Shown one piece after another: positions 6,564 to 13,210 of a DNA stretch of 13,371 nt (its first letter is position 1; every line of letters starts with the position of its first letter). A program made the translations under genes and the position numbers. This DNA is from Clostridiales bacterium (GTDB lineage: Bacteria > Bacillota > Clostridia > Lachnospirales > Lachnospiraceae), in assembly GCA_021204765.1 (NCBI GenBank), contig JAJPYU010000151.1, forward strand, positions 1 through 13,371, read 5' to 3'. A model generated the notes under the pieces. That model saw nothing but the letters and a program-made list of their open reading frames with translations. It ran no database searches and was not told where the DNA came from.

Positions 6564-7197
6564 TAAGGGACTTCTGGCAGTTCTTTCCGGTTTCGCCGGA
6601 TCCGGGAAGGGCACGATAATGAAAAAGCTATTGGAAAAATATCCGGAGGATTATGCGCTGTCAGTCTCAGCCACGACGAGGCACCCCCGTCCCGGCGAGG
6701 AGGAAGGCCGTGAATATTTCTTTAAGACTGAGGAAGAGTTTAAGGAGATGATATGTTCCGGCGAGCTTTTGGAATATGCCGGGTATGTTGGCCACCACTA
6801 TGGTACGCCCAGAGCCTACGTTGAGGATCAGTTATCTCTGGGGAAGAACGTGATCCTGGAGATAGAGATCCAGGGAGCCCTGCAGATTAAGGAAAAGTTC
6901 CCGGATACACTGCTGATGTTTGTGACTCCGCCCTCTGCCGTGGAACTGATGAATCGTCTCAAGGGCCGTGGGACGGAGACCGAAGAGGAGATCATCGCCC
7001 GCCTCTCCCGGGCCGTGGAGGAGGCAGACGGCTGCGAGGCCTACGATTATCTCATCATAAATGATGACATAGACGAGAGCGTGGCAAATGTCCACCGGAT
7101 CATAGAGAGCGAGCAGCTGAGGATGCGACGCTGCCTGCCCGAGATAGAAGCCATTAAAAACGATTTGAGAACTTTTTTGAAGGAGGAAGAGAAATGA
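6556..7197 (+). CDS. gmk: Guanylate kinase (TTG start)
   Basis: Gmk phosphorylates GMP to GDP with ATP, in the cytoplasm, and is essential for GTP and dGTP supply. From the TTG at 6556 the product is 213 residues, normal for bacteria. The P-loop is SGFAGSGKGT (11–20, K18). The GMP-binding block is SATTRHPRPGE (38–48). The lid region RLKGRGTETEEEI and the family ending are present. The open frame extends 10 codons further back to another TTG, but (M)SNKGLLAVLSG is the usual family N-terminus. The chosen TTG overlaps the yicC stop by 8 bases (TTGAGTAA), implying translational coupling; only a weak GCAGG lies upstream. The downstream overlap with rpoZ is 4 bases. Confidence 0.93.
   Translation: MSNKGLLAVLSGFAGSGKGTIMKKLLEKYPEDYALSVSATTRHPRPGEEEGREYFFKTEEEFKEMICSGELLEYAGYVGHHYGTPRAYVEDQLSLGKNVILEIEIQGALQIKEKFPDTLLMFVTPPSAVELMNRLKGRGTETEEEIIARLSRAVEEADGCEAYDYLIINDDIDESVANVHRIIESEQLRMRRCLPEIEAIKNDLRTFLKEEEK
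7181..7186 (+). promoter_or_regulatory. rpoZ ribosome binding site inside gmk
   Basis: A perfect AGGAGG lies in the last codons of gmk, 7 bases before the ATG at 7194, which overlaps the gmk stop as ATGA. Confidence 0.75.
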
Positions 7198-7448
7198 TAC
7201 ATCCGTCCTACATGGAGCTGATGAAAGTAATTAACAGTGACAACGTGAATATCGGCGAGGAGCCGGTGGTGAACAGCCGCTACTCCCTGGTCATCGCCTC
7301 TGCAAAGCGGGCCCGCCAGATAGTAGACGGGGCCCCCATCAAAGTGGAGGATGCAGCGAATAAGAAGCCTCTCTCCATCGCCGTTGAGGAGCTCTATGAT
7401 CAGGATGTGAGGATTGTCGGCGAGGATGATGAGCTTGACGCCGTCTGA
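7194..7448 (+). CDS. rpoZ: RNA polymerase omega subunit
   Basis: Omega wraps the C-terminal tail of the beta-prime subunit and helps RNA polymerase assembly. The 84-residue product has the family core: N-S-RYSLVIASAKRARQI (27–42), where the RA/RARQ helix contacts beta-prime, followed by the conserved KPLSIAVEELY block (58–68). An acidic tail ends the protein. The gmk–rpoZ order is standard in Firmicutes and the genes overlap by 4 bases. The stop TGA is 4 bases before the rimO start. Confidence 0.93.
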   Translation: MIHPSYMELMKVINSDNVNIGEEPVVNSRYSLVIASAKRARQIVDGAPIKVEDAANKKPLSIAVEELYDQDVRIVGEDDELDAV

Positions 7449-7452
7449 TGCC

Positions 7453-8775
7453 ATGAAGATCCTGTTTATTTCCCTGGGCTGTGACAAGAATCTTGTGGAC
7501 TCAGAGTACATGCTGGGCGGGCTCGCTGCAGATGGTTTCGAGATTACAGATGATGAGACCGAGGCTGACATCATAGTGATAAATACCTGCAGCTTTATCC
7601 TTGATGCCCGGGAGGAGAGCATCCAGGCCATATTGGAAATGTCTGAGTATCGCAGATCCGGTTCCTGCAGAGCCCTCATAGTCTGCGGATGTCTGGCAGA
7701 ACACTACAGGGAGGAAATATTAAAGGAAATCCCGGAGGTGGACGCTGTCCTGGGGACAGGATCGAACGGATTTCTGCCCGATGCCATAGGCAGGGTGCTT
7801 GATGGGCAGAAATTCCAGTCCTATGAGGCTCCAGGGATTATAGATCATCATATGGAGCCTCGCAGCATTTCCACTCCCGGACATTTCGAATATTTAAAGA
7901 TTGCCGAGGGCTGCGACAAGCGTTGCACCTACTGCATTATCCCGTCCCTGCGGGGTTCTTACCGCAGCATTCCCATGGAGGACCTGCTGGCTGAAGCCGG
8001 AACCCTGGCGGCGCAGGGAGTAAAGGAGCTGAATCTTGTCGCCCAGGAGACTACGCTCTATGGAGTGGATCTCTATGGTGAGAAGCGGCTCCATACCCTG
8101 CTGCGGGAGCTGAATAAAACAAAGGGTCTCAAATGGATACGTCTCCTCTACTGCTATCCGGAGGAGATCTATCCGGAGCTTATAGAGGCAGTGAGAGACT
8201 GCGAAAAAGTCTGCCACTATATCGATATGCCCATACAGCACTGCAATGACGATATACTGCGGCGCATGGGACGGCATACGGATAAGGAAAGGCTGACAGC
8301 AAATATAGCCGCCCTTAGGGAGGCTGTTCCGGATATAACCATCCGCACAACAGTTATCTGCGGCTTCCCGGGAGAGACGTCTGAGCAGCATGAGGAGCTC
8401 ATGGAATTTATAAATGAGACAGAGTTCGACAGGCTGGGGGCTTTCGTTTACTCCAGGGAGGATGGTACCCCTGCGGCGGAGTTCCCTGACCAGGTGGCGG
8501 AAGAGACGGCTGCAAAATGGCGGGATGAAGTCATGGAACTGCAGCAGGAAGTCAGTGCCGATATAAATGAGGCGCTTGTCGACAGCGAGATGGAAGTCAT
8601 GGTGGAGGGCCGTGATACAGAAGAAAATGTGATCGTTTGCAGAAGCCGCCGGGATGCGCCGGATATTGACGGATATGTGTTTGTAAATACAGAGAGAGAT
8701 TTTGTCACCGGGGATTTTATTCGGGTGCGGATAACGGCCTCCAGTGAGTATGACCTTATAGGAGAGTTGATATAG
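7453..8775 (+). CDS. rimO: Ribosomal protein uS12 methylthiotransferase RimO
   Basis: RimO is a radical-SAM enzyme that adds a methylthio group to the conserved aspartate of ribosomal protein S12. The 440 residues show the three parts of the methylthiotransferase family: an N-terminal domain with cluster cysteines C10 (SLGCDKN), C46 (NTCSF) and C80 (VCGCLAEHY); the radical-SAM motif CDKRCTYC (C144, C148, C151); and a C-terminal TRAM domain from about 378. LGCDKNLVDSE and the AEGCDKRCTYCIIPSLRG pattern favour RimO over MiaB. The frame is open further upstream, but MKILFISLGCDKN is the standard start. The nearest purine-rich stretch is over 15 bases away inside rpoZ, so initiation probably depends on coupling to rpoZ. 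Confidence 0.94.
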   Translation: MKILFISLGCDKNLVDSEYMLGGLAADGFEITDDETEADIIVINTCSFILDAREESIQAILEMSEYRRSGSCRALIVCGCLAEHYREEILKEIPEVDAVLGTGSNGFLPDAIGRVLDGQKFQSYEAPGIIDHHMEPRSISTPGHFEYLKIAEGCDKRCTYCIIPSLRGSYRSIPMEDLLAEAGTLAAQGVKELNLVAQETTLYGVDLYGEKRLHTLLRELNKTKGLKWIRLLYCYPEEIYPELIEAVRDCEKVCHYIDMPIQHCNDDILRRMGRHTDKERLTANIAALREAVPDITIRTTVICGFPGETSEQHEELMEFINETEFDRLGAFVYSREDGTPAAEFPDQVAEETAAKWRDEVMELQQEVSADINEALVDSEMEVMVEGRDTEENVIVCRSRRDAPDIDGYVFVNTERDFVTGDFIRVRITASSEYDLIGELI

Positions 8776-9348
8776 ATGAATTTACCTAATAAACTGACCA
8801 TGATGCGTATGGTGCTTATCCCGTTTTTCGTATTTTTCATGCTGATGGACATGGGTTACAGCCGCATATTCCGGCTCATCGCCCTGCTGATATTTATCGT
8901 TGCCAGCCTTACCGACATGGCTGATGGGAAGATAGCCAGGAAACGGAATCTGATAACAAATTTCGGGAAATTCATGGATCCCCTGGCGGATAAGCTGCTG
9001 GTGTGTTCGGCCCTTATTTGTCTCATGGCCAGAGGAATGATACCGGCCTGGATGGTCATAGTCATCATTGCCAGGGAGTTCATAGTCAGCGGCTTCAGGC
9101 TTATCGCCGTGGAGCAGGGCAAAGTCATTGCTGCCGGCATGCTGGGGAAAGTCAAGACGGTCTTTCAGATGGCTGCCGTAATACTGCTGATACTCTCAAT
9201 GGTATGGAGGCTGTATATACTCGGTATCTATCCTTTCCATCTGCTGGGAGTCATAGCTCTGTGGGGAGCCGTGATACTGACCATCGCATCCCTCATAGAG
9301 TACATTATCGAGAACAGCGATGTCCTGAAGGAGAATGACGGCTTATGA
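8776..9348 (+). CDS. pgsA: CDP-diacylglycerol–glycerol-3-phosphate 3-phosphatidyltransferase
   Basis: PgsA makes phosphatidylglycerol phosphate from CDP-diacylglycerol and glycerol-3-phosphate, the committed step to phosphatidylglycerol and cardiolipin. The 190-residue protein is strongly hydrophobic with about five or six membrane segments. It carries the CDP-alcohol phosphotransferase motif D47-x2-D50-G-x2-A-R (residues 47–55), then G64, D68 and D72, with the correct spacing. The N-terminus MNLPNKLTMMRMVLIP is typical of PgsA. The start directly follows the rimO stop, with AGGAGAG at 8760–8766. The end overlaps rsmD by 4 bases. The family also contains phosphatidylserine and cardiolipin synthases; length and N-terminus favour PgsA. 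Confidence 0.93.
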   Translation: MNLPNKLTMMRMVLIPFFVFFMLMDMGYSRIFRLIALLIFIVASLTDMADGKIARKRNLITNFGKFMDPLADKLLVCSALICLMARGMIPAWMVIVIIAREFIVSGFRLIAVEQGKVIAAGMLGKVKTVFQMAAVILLILSMVWRLYILGIYPFHLLGVIALWGAVILTIASLIEYIIENSDVLKENDGL

Positions 9349-9944
9349 TGAGGATCATCGCCGGCAGTGCCAGGAGCCTTCCCTTAAAAACCGTGGACGG
9401 CATGGATACCAGGCCGACAATGGACAAGATAAAGGAGACTCTCTTTAACATCATTCAGTGGGATCTGCAGGATGCCTGTTTTCTGGATCTCTTTGCCGGT
9501 TGCGGCGGGATAGGGCTGGAAGCGCTGAGCCGGGGTGCAGCGAAAGCGGTCTTTGTGGATGTCAGCCGCAGGGCTATCGCCTGTATTAAGGAAAATATTG
9601 CATTCACCGGCTTTGGAAGCCGGAGTGTTGTATTGAACAGGGATTTTCGAGTGGCTCTGGATACCATGAGGGGAAGATACCGTTTTGACATCATTTACAT
9701 GGATCCTCCCTATGGGAAAGGCATGGCTGCCGAGGCCCTAAAGATAATGGACGGAGCCGGGCTGGTAGCTGATGACGGCATTATCATTGTGGAAGAGTCA
9801 CTGGAATTTGAGCCTGTATCTCTGGAAACCGTGGGGTTTACCATTTACCGGGTTAAGAGATATAAGACGAATCAGCACATCTTCTTAAGAAAGCGTGAGG
9901 CTGATCTCCAGGCCTCACCAGGCACCACGCTGCCGGTGCGGTGA
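9345..9944 (+). CDS. rsmD: 16S rRNA (guanine966-N2)-methyltransferase RsmD
   Basis: RsmD methylates G966 (E. coli numbering) of 16S rRNA during 30S assembly, using S-adenosylmethionine. The 199-residue product has MRIIAGSARSLPL at the N-terminus, TRPTMDKIKETLFN (22–35), the SAM-binding motif DLFAGCGGIGLEAL (48–61) and the catalytic DPPY (120–123). ATG at 9345 overlaps the pgsA stop; the second codon is also ATG and could be used. The core ends near HIFLRKRE (about 185). The last 14 or so residues look additional, and their DNA consists of two short inverted repeats. The rsmD–coaD neighbourhood is conserved in Firmicutes. Confidence 0.94.
   Translation: MMRIIAGSARSLPLKTVDGMDTRPTMDKIKETLFNIIQWDLQDACFLDLFAGCGGIGLEALSRGAAKAVFVDVSRRAIACIKENIAFTGFGSRSVVLNRDFRVALDTMRGRYRFDIIYMDPPYGKGMAAEALKIMDGAGLVADDGIIIVEESLEFEPVSLETVGFTIYRVKRYKTNQHIFLRKREADLQASPGTTLPVR
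9895..9939. repeat. Two adjacent hairpins in the rsmD 3' end
   Basis: GTGAGGC (9895–9901) pairs with GCCTCAC (9912–9918), and GCACC (9922–9926) pairs with GGTGC (9935–9939). They encode the apparent C-terminal extension of RsmD. No T-tract follows, so termination is unlikely. Confidence 0.5.
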
Positions 9945-10004
9945 GAAGTGGCAGGTCGTGTCAAAACAGCATGAAGATATCGCAGCGGATGAATGAGAAC
10001 GTCT

Positions 10005-10024
10005 AAAAGAGGCGAAAAGAGGCG
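10005..10024 (+). repeat. Tandem 10-bp repeat covering the coaD ribosome binding site
   Basis: AAAAGAGGCG occurs twice without a gap (10005–10014 and 10015–10024). The second copy supplies the purine-rich site 5 bases before the coaD ATG at 10030; the first copy makes a spare site 10 bases further upstream. The rest of the 85-bp rsmD–coaD spacer shows nothing else. Confidence 0.75.
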
Positions 10025-10029
10025 ATACA

Positions 10030-10527
10030 ATGAAGAGAGCACTTTATCCGGGAAGCTTTGATCCACTGACTTTCGGACATCTGGATATCATCAGGCGGGC
10101 TGCCCGGATGGTGGATGAGCTGAACGTGGCAGTTCTGGCAAACAGCGCAAAAAATCCGTTGTTTTCTGCCAGTGAACGTGTTAATATGATAAAGGAGGCT
10201 GTCGCCGGTCTGCCGAATGTCACGGTGAGTTCTTTTGACGGGCTTACAGCGGATTACGCCAGGCAGACAGGCGCGACATTTATAGTGAGAGGCCTGCGGG
10301 CCGTGACTGATTTCGAGTATGAATTACAGCTGGCTCAGACCAATCACGTGATCAATGATGACATTGACACTATTTTTCTTGTAACAGACCTCCGATACTC
10401 GTATCTGAGCTCCACCATCGTGAAGGAAGTGGCTTCCTACGGCGGCGATATCTCGAAATTTGTACCGGAGAGCATCATAGACCGGATTTACAGCAAATAT
10501 CATATCAGTGGGAGGAGTTTAAAATGA
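10030..10527 (+). CDS. coaD: Phosphopantetheine adenylyltransferase CoaD
   Basis: CoaD joins ATP and 4'-phosphopantetheine to form dephospho-CoA, the penultimate step of coenzyme A synthesis. The 165 residues match the family length. Motifs are YPGSFDPLTFGH (6–17) with the nucleotidyltransferase TxGH (T14, H17), the strictly conserved RGLR (88–91) followed by AVTDFEYE, and SSTIVKEVA (127–135), equivalent to the family's ISSSxVKE. It starts after an unusual duplicated ribosome binding site and overlaps the next gene by 4 bases (ATGA). Confidence 0.96.
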   Translation: MKRALYPGSFDPLTFGHLDIIRRAARMVDELNVAVLANSAKNPLFSASERVNMIKEAVAGLPNVTVSSFDGLTADYARQTGATFIVRGLRAVTDFEYELQLAQTNHVINDDIDTIFLVTDLRYSYLSSTIVKEVASYGGDISKFVPESIIDRIYSKYHISGRSLK

Positions 10528-11144
10528 CCAGTCGTTTGGAACAGATTATTGCGGAGATTGAGGAGTACATCGACAATTGCAAGACTCAGCCTCTTGTAAA
10601 GGGCAAGATACTCGTGGATAAGGACGAGATATCCGAGCTTTTGATGGAACTGCGTCTTAAGACTCCCGAGGAGATCAAGCGCTACCAGAAGATTGTTGCC
10701 AATAAGGATGCCATCCTGGCGGACGCCCAGGCCCGGGCAGAGGAGATAGTCGCCCAGGCTGAGGTGCAGACCACGGAGCTGGTCAGTGAGCACCAGATCA
10801 TGCAGCAGGCTTACGCCCAGGCCAATGAGGTGGTCTCCATCGCCACGAATCAGGCTCAGGATATTCTGGATAAGGCTACTGAGGATGCCAATGCCATCCG
10901 CACAGCTGCCATTGATTACACTGACGAGCTGCTGGCGAATCTTGAGAATATAGTGGTCCACGCCATTGACACTTCCAGGGAGAGATACGATGGGCTGCTT
11001 TCATCCCTGCAGGATTCCTACGATGTGGTCAGGGCGAACAGAGTGGAGCTCTCCCCTGAGGGAAATGGTAACATCATTCCCCCGCCGGCCACCTCCTCAC
11101 AGATATCCGACAGGAAAAAATCAGACGGGCCTAACCTGATCTGA
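10524..11144 (+). CDS. Coiled-coil protein of unknown function (ATP-synthase-subunit/DivIVA-like appearance)
   Basis: I do not recognise a named family. The 206 residues are mainly a long charged helix: repeated A/E/Q-rich heptads run from about 45 to 145 (for example ADAQARAEEIVAQAE), preceded by a short segment with VKGKILVDKDEISELLMEL (25–43). A second helix runs to about 172, and the tail from about 176 is proline/serine-rich and probably disordered. There is no signal peptide or membrane segment. Such proteins are often auto-labelled 'ATPase' or 'V-type ATP synthase subunit H' because of coiled-coil similarity; I see no P-loop or other catalytic motif. The start overlaps the coaD stop and has GGGAGGAG upstream. 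It is the last gene of the operon, followed by a terminator. A DivIVA-like or structural role is only a guess. Confidence 0.75.
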   Translation: MTSRLEQIIAEIEEYIDNCKTQPLVKGKILVDKDEISELLMELRLKTPEEIKRYQKIVANKDAILADAQARAEEIVAQAEVQTTELVSEHQIMQQAYAQANEVVSIATNQAQDILDKATEDANAIRTAAIDYTDELLANLENIVVHAIDTSRERYDGLLSSLQDSYDVVRANRVELSPEGNGNIIPPPATSSQISDRKKSDGPNLI

Positions 11145-11148
11145 TTTT

Positions 11149-11166
11149 GTTACTGTTCACAGTAAC
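11149..11166. repeat. Small hairpin after the coiled-coil gene
   Basis: GTTACTG (11149–11155) and CAGTAAC (11160–11166) form a perfect 7-bp stem with a TTCA loop, 4 bases after the stop codon. The tail TCTTACC is a poor T-tract; the real terminator follows it. Confidence 0.5.
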
Positions 11167-11170
11167 TCTT

Positions 11171-11222
11171 ACCGGCATCTGAGATTTTCATATCAATGGG
11201 AGATCCGGATGCCGGTTTTCTT
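11171..11222 (+). terminator. Terminator of the yicC–coaD operon
   Basis: ACCGGCATC (11171–11179) pairs with GATGCCGGT (11208–11216) and is followed by TTTTCTT. The loop is long (28 bases) but may fold internally. The T-tract is on the plus side only, so it serves the operon upstream. Confidence 0.72.
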
Positions 11223-11447
11223 ATGTGCCAGGATACTTCGTTTCCTGCCACAAAGAACGCTCCGAGGGGGCGCCAGACGTCCGGTGGACGTCTGTTGAGT
11301 GCGAACCGGAGCGGAGCTTAGAAGCGCAGCTCGCGTAAAGGTAATTGTTGCTTTTGCAACCCGCCCGCGCGAAGATTGCGCAAGCGCAATCTTATTCGTA
11401 TGGGTTTGAATCGTTCCTTTCAGTGTGGCTGCGAGGTGGGTGAAGTC
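11223..11447. other. Hairpin-rich non-coding element upstream of the HAD gene
   Basis: These 225 bp hold no supported gene. They contain a series of inverted repeats: CAGACGTCC/GGACGTCTG with a GGT loop (11274–11294); GCTCCG (11259–11264) facing CGGAGC (11307–11312), which would enclose the previous stem; GTTGC/GCAAC with a TTTT loop (11347–11360); and AAGATTGCG/CGCAATCTT with a CAAG loop (11372–11393). The composition is G+C-rich with repeated GGAGCGGAGC motifs. No clear promoter for the HAD gene could be found, although one is needed after the terminator. The segment may be an interspersed palindromic repeat or a structured RNA. Confidence 0.6.
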
Positions 11448-12134
11448 ATGAATAAAATTGACACAGATGCAATATTGAGTGGGATAGAGGCTGTTATCTT
11501 CGACCTGGACGGGACACTGGCTGATTCCATGTGGGTGTGGATAGACATAGACAGGGAATTTTTTGCCACCCACAATATGGATTTCCCCGAGAGCCTGAAC
11601 CGGGAGATAGAGGGATTGGGCTTCACTGAGACAGCGGAATTCTTCGTGGAGCATTTCGACCTCTCCGAGACTGTCGACGACCTGAAAAATCTCTGGAATG
11701 ACATGGCCATGGAGGAATATCGGACGAAAGTGCCTTTAAAGCCCGGAGCTTACGGGTTCCTGAAATATCTGAAGGCCCATGGCATCAGGACGGGCATGGC
11801 GACCAGCAATTCAAAGGAGCTGGTGGAGACTTTCCTGGCGGCTCAGGGCATAGAGGATATGATAGATGCCATAACTACGGTCTGCGAGGTGAGCCGGGGC
11901 AAACCCGACCCGGATGTATATCTGACCACGGCTGCGCGGCTGGGTGTCGCCCCTGATAAATGCCTGGTTTTCGAGGATATCATCATGGGCATACACGCCG
12001 GACATAATGCCGGGATGCGGGTCTGTGCCGTGGACGATGAATTTGCCGGGAAAGAGAGAGATGAGAAGAAACAGCTGGCGGAGTACTTTATAACAGACTT
12101 CAGCGATATAAGTATCACAAGCCGGAATCCGTGA
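11448..12134 (+). CDS. HAD-superfamily hydrolase, beta-phosphoglucomutase-like subfamily
   Basis: A 228-residue haloacid-dehalogenase-fold phosphatase or phosphomutase. Motif I is DLDGT with nucleophile D19 and acid D21; motif II is S110 in MATSNSKE; motif III is K142 in GKPDPDVY; motif IV is E166–D167 in VFEDIIMGIHA. The helical cap between residues 25 and 90 places it in subfamily IA. That group contains beta-phosphoglucomutase, phosphoglycolate phosphatase and sugar-phosphate phosphatases, and GKPDPDVYL plus FEDxxxGIxA fits them. The substrate is not readable. I chose ATG 11448 with GAGGTGGG upstream; the frame runs back to a TTG at 11376, but that part lies in the hairpin element and encodes nothing family-like. 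It is 49 bp before the pseudouridine synthase gene. Confidence 0.88.
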   Translation: MNKIDTDAILSGIEAVIFDLDGTLADSMWVWIDIDREFFATHNMDFPESLNREIEGLGFTETAEFFVEHFDLSETVDDLKNLWNDMAMEEYRTKVPLKPGAYGFLKYLKAHGIRTGMATSNSKELVETFLAAQGIEDMIDAITTVCEVSRGKPDPDVYLTTAARLGVAPDKCLVFEDIIMGIHAGHNAGMRVCAVDDEFAGKERDEKKQLAEYFITDFSDISITSRNP

Positions 12135-12183
12135 CTTGCCTTTATACCGGTGCGATCCGCATACCGCGAAAGAATGAGATGAC

Positions 12184-13134
12184 ATGAAACAGTTTAAAAT
12201 ATCCGGCAGGGAGGCCGGGCAGCGGATGGACAAATATCTGTTCCGGCTTATGGACGGATCCACGGCAGGATTTATCTACAAGATGCTGCGCAAAAAAAAT
12301 ATAGTCTTAAATGGGAAGAAGGCTGCGGGAAGCGAAATCCTTTCCACCGGAGACGAGATAAAGCTGTTTCTTTCCGATGAGACTTTCAGGAAATTCGCAC
12401 CGGGGTATTTTAAGGAAAAGAAAGCGGAAAGCAGCGATGTAGATATCGTCTATGAGGACGCAGACATATTGATAATAAATAAGCCTGCCGGTCTGTTATC
12501 GCAGAAGGCCGGACCGGAGGATGACTCGGCCAACGACAGGATCATAGCCTACCTTATGGAAAGCGGGCAGATGAGCGAGGCAGACTTAAAGACTTTCCAT
12601 CCCTCCATCTGCAACCGACTGGATCGCAACACCTCTGGGCTGCTCATTGCGGGAAAGACCATTAAAGGGCTTCAGAAAGCCTCTGAGGAGCTGCGCAGCC
12701 GCTCTGTGAAAAAGTATTACCTTGCACTGGTAAAGGGACGTGTGTGCAGATCGGAGCATCTTTTTGCGTATCTGGTGAAGGATAAGAGTACGAATCAGGT
12801 GGCGGTAAACGAAGCCGGGCCCGGGGAGCCCGTAGAGACAGCTTACAGGCCGCTCAAGTCCTTCGGGGATTCTACGCTTTTAGAGGTACAGCTTATCACC
12901 GGGAAGACCCACCAGATAAGGGCGCAGTTGGCCGCAGTCGGGCATCCGGTGCTGGGGGATCCCAAATATGGGGATGCCGAAGTCAACCGCAGGCTTAAGG
13001 CAGCCACCGGGATAAAGAGCCAGCTCCTGCATGCGGTCCGGATAGAGTTTAGTGATGGGTCAGTGGTGGAGGCCGGGGTGCCGGAAACATTTAGTAAAGC
13101 AGAGGGGTATTTGAGCTCCTGGGTCGAAAAATGA
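12184..13134 (+). CDS. RluA-family 23S rRNA pseudouridine synthase
   Basis: A 316-residue RluC/RluD-type pseudouridine synthase, which converts uridine to pseudouridine in rRNA. An S4 RNA-binding domain occupies about 13–60 (GQRMDKYLFRLM onward). The catalytic domain starts near 85 with VYEDADILIINKPAG; catalytic D147 lies in NRLDRNTSGLL; KKYYLALVKG and TGKTHQIRAQL (239–249) complete the family pattern. The usual HRLD is NRLD here, a change in a non-catalytic position that I believe is common in Clostridia. The ribosome binding site is weak (GAATGAGATG). It probably shares a transcript with the HAD gene. The exact target uridine cannot be told from sequence. Confidence 0.92.
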   Translation: MKQFKISGREAGQRMDKYLFRLMDGSTAGFIYKMLRKKNIVLNGKKAAGSEILSTGDEIKLFLSDETFRKFAPGYFKEKKAESSDVDIVYEDADILIINKPAGLLSQKAGPEDDSANDRIIAYLMESGQMSEADLKTFHPSICNRLDRNTSGLLIAGKTIKGLQKASEELRSRSVKKYYLALVKGRVCRSEHLFAYLVKDKSTNQVAVNEAGPGEPVETAYRPLKSFGDSTLLEVQLITGKTHQIRAQLAAVGHPVLGDPKYGDAEVNRRLKAATGIKSQLLHAVRIEFSDGSVVEAGVPETFSKAEGYLSSWVEK

Positions 13135-13210
13135 GTCAATCTGCTCATGGACTGGTTTTTCACGGGGCAGTCAGGTGTCAGGCTGCTACGGGTAACAGCG
13201 GAGGACTGCC

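Noticed and set aside
7414..7452. Earlier in-frame start for rimO inside rpoZ
   Set aside because: The conserved RimO N-terminus begins at the ATG at 7453; the upstream codons overlap rpoZ and add nothing family-like.
11376..11447. Upstream extension of the HAD gene to a TTG codon
   Set aside because: The extra 24 codons run through a perfect hairpin and are unlike the family N-terminus; the ATG at 11448 has a good ribosome binding site.
12613..12630. NRLD instead of HRLD at the pseudouridine synthase active site
   Set aside because: The catalytic Asp and following Arg are intact, and I recall this variant as common in clostridial members, so it is not treated as a defect.
13135..13210. TTTTTCACGG shared with the spacer near 1433–1442
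   Set aside because: A 10-base match in the same orientation without flanking similarity is compatible with chance in 13 kb.
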